Shown: piece after piece, positions 62,744-64,000 of the stretch
How positions within the stretch are numbered: the stretch's first letter is position 1
How the letters are laid out: each line of letters opens with the position of its first letter
Origin: Candidatus Methanoplasma cognatum
GTDB lineage: Archaea; Thermoplasmatota; Thermoplasmata; Methanomassiliicoccales; Methanomethylophilaceae
Direction: 5' to 3'
DNA length: 64,000 bases
Assembly (NCBI GenBank): GCA_009777615.1
Contig: WRLM01000007.1
Span: 1-64,000, forward strand
The notes under the pieces: generated by a model
Seen by the model: only the letters and a program-made list of their open reading frames with translations
Database searches by the model: none
What the model was told of the DNA's origin: nothing
Translations under genes and position numbers: made by a program

Positions 62744-63787
62744 ATGATGCTCAAAGGATTCTCTATATACGGCTTGTTCGGAGAGTTTGATTATAACATA
62801 AACCTCAGCGGCGGCCATATAACGTTCGTGCACTCACTGAACGGTTACGGAAAATCAACGGTCATGAAACTCATCTCCGACATACTGAAGGGGAATATCG
62901 ACGACGTAAAAAGCGTTAACTTCAAGAGAATGGACCTGAAATTCGACGACGGCTCCGCGCTCATCGTGGAGAACACGGGCGAATCCCCTCTGATACAGAT
63001 GCAGAAGAACGATATCGAAGAAGAGATCCCCGCCGAGGATCTGAGAAATGTGATGAACGTTCTTTACATACCTCCTGACAGGTCCGTTGTGCCTTCGGAT
63101 GACTGCCTCATACCCGCGCTCGAAGCGCACGTAAGAAGCCTGGCCGACAAACTTAAGAATGCCAAAGCGAACGATAAACTTGTGAGCGTGCCAAAGCAGG
63201 GCAGGAAAGAATATTCTGACGCGGAACTGGAATTCCGGAGCAAGGATCTGAAGGCGAAACTTGATTTCATAAAACGCGCGGGCATCGAGCCTGATATGCC
63301 TGCGGGATACAGGTTCCCTCCGACGAGGTTCGAGATCATGGGATACCGCGAAGATTATCTGGACCTTCTGTTCTCTGTGGAAGAATACGTCGGCAGATAC
63401 TATGAACTTTCGGAATCGGCGATCGTTTACGTTGATATTGTGAACGATCTCCTGATAAAGAAGAATGTCTACATCAACGACAGCAACATCCTCAGCATCA
63501 GAATGGATAACGGCGCGGCCCTCCCTCTTGACAAACTCTCCTCCGGAGAGAAGCAGATACTGATAATGTTCTATCTCCTTCTGTTTGCAGCCGAGCACGG
63601 GTCGCTCGTAATAATGGACGAACCAGAGATATCCCTGCACGTGGCGTGGCAGCAGAGCCTGGGAAAGACATTCTCAGACATTGCCAGACTGCGCGATATG
63701 CATATCATAGTCGCGACCCACTCACCTCAGGTGATACATGACAACTGGGATCTGTCTGTTGAGCTTAAGGTGGAAAATGATAGATGA
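62744..63787 (+). CDS. AAA/ABC-type ATPase of a PARIS-like (AriA) defence pair
   Basis: 347 residues. Walker A NGYGKST (about 33-39), an inserted ~200-residue helical region, ABC-like signature LSSGEKQI (about 265), Walker B LVIMDEPEISLH (about 286-297) and VATHSPQ. This matches the AAA_15/AAA_21 group that includes AriA of PARIS and OLD-like ATPases. The product of the next gene is DUF4435/TOPRIM-like and overlaps by 11 bp, the AriA-AriB order. TATA-like CATATAC at 62713 gives a leaderless ATG. Confidence 0.8.
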   Translation: MMLKGFSIYGLFGEFDYNINLSGGHITFVHSLNGYGKSTVMKLISDILKGNIDDVKSVNFKRMDLKFDDGSALIVENTGESPLIQMQKNDIEEEIPAEDLRNVMNVLYIPPDRSVVPSDDCLIPALEAHVRSLADKLKNAKANDKLVSVPKQGRKEYSDAELEFRSKDLKAKLDFIKRAGIEPDMPAGYRFPPTRFEIMGYREDYLDLLFSVEEYVGRYYELSESAIVYVDIVNDLLIKKNVYINDSNILSIRMDNGAALPLDKLSSGEKQILIMFYLLLFAAEHGSLVIMDEPEISLHVAWQQSLGKTFSDIARLRDMHIIVATHSPQVIHDNWDLSVELKVENDR

Positions 63788-64000
63788 CCTTACATGCGCG
63801 GACATAGCAAACAGCATCTCCATGCTGAGATCCTCTCATAAAGGGCCCATAATGGTGGTAGAGGGCATAACCGACAGCAGGCTGTTCGGCAAATTCATAG
63901 ACAAAGACGAAGTGAAGATCATCACCGCCTACTCCAAAGATAACGTAAGGAAATCTGTCGGGGAGGTCTGGGGGGCGAGAGGCGATAAACGGGTCATAGG
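63777..64000 (+). CDS. DUF4435 (TOPRIM-like) protein, AriB-like, 3' partial
   Basis: The first 74 codons are visible. The start has IMVVEGITDSRLFGKFI with the metal-binding glutamate (about residue 29) of TOPRIM/DUF4435 domains, then KIITAYSKDNVRKSV. In PARIS, AriB is a nuclease released from the AriA ATPase after an anti-restriction protein is sensed. Only the N terminus is here, so family and pairing are good but catalytic completeness cannot be judged. Confidence 0.65.
   Translation, partial: MIDDLTCADIANSISMLRSSHKGPIMVVEGITDSRLFGKFIDKDEVKIITAYSKDNVRKSVGEVWGARGDKRVI

Overview
The window is archaeal and fits a host-associated methanogen of the Thermoplasmatota, most likely Methanomassiliicoccales. 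The reasons are archaeal-type DnaG, RibC/RibL, MptD and GluRS, a UbiD homologue of the archaeal mevalonate type, anaerobic (Cbi) corrinoid synthesis with an ECF cobalt importer, gut-type adhesin-like proteins with InlB/Flg_new repeats, and near-total avoidance of TAG stop codons. All recognised genes but one end in TGA or TAA, as expected where TAG can encode pyrrolysine. No methanogenesis gene lies in the window, so the assignment is an inference.

Layout. 2-7077: CbiX (cut by the window edge) converges on a seven-gene operon, sirC-hemA-hemB-hemL-hemC-cobA-hemD, with 4-bp stop/start overlaps at all six junctions; it makes precorrin-2/sirohydrochlorin. 7078-7424 holds three copies of a 17-bp palindrome. 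7425-10913: dnaG, a Lon-like AAA+ ATPase with no protease domain, and two tiny ORFs. 11227-16102: cobalt importer CbiMN-CbiQ-CbiO plus a P1B metal ATPase, with two more palindromes upstream. 16468-18520: riboflavin/FAD operon. 18790-29236: surface and accessory zone with an adhesin, its decayed paralogue, an AT-rich four-gene island (toxin-like secreted protein, small protein, membrane-anchored trypsin-like protease, giant surface protein) and a DUF5050 propeller gene ending in TAG. 29420-30980: glyA and a small gene. 31055-36806: divergent cobalamin operons (cbiD-cbiG-cbiJET; cbiF-cbiC) around a sixth palindrome. 37060-42095: ABC exporter with a DUF4272 protein, HxlR regulator with divergent flavoprotein, DtxR-FeoA regulator. 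42096-47209: gltX, MntA-HepT pair, UbiD-family gene, purA. 47520-51557: TPR-like/DUF1266/ankyrin/ankyrin operon. 51744-62248: housekeeping (HAD phosphatase, trm1, THEP1, frameshifted tag, mptD, nadA, peroxiredoxin, trkA-trkH, TPR) and a Fic gene behind duplicated repeats. 62744-64000: AAA ATPase plus DUF4435, a PARIS-like defence pair cut by the window end.

How it fits together. The tetrapyrrole operon feeds sirohydrochlorin to CbiX and the cbi genes, and CbiMNQO supplies cobalt. The shared palindrome TTGGAT-N5-ATCCAA appears only upstream of these three units and is the strongest unexplained signal: a candidate operator of a corrinoid/cobalt regulon whose regulator I cannot name. Other signals worth attention are the secreted-toxin/protease island, the amber-terminated DUF5050 gene with a 40-codon open extension, the DUF1266-ankyrin operon and the terminal AAA-DUF4435 pair.
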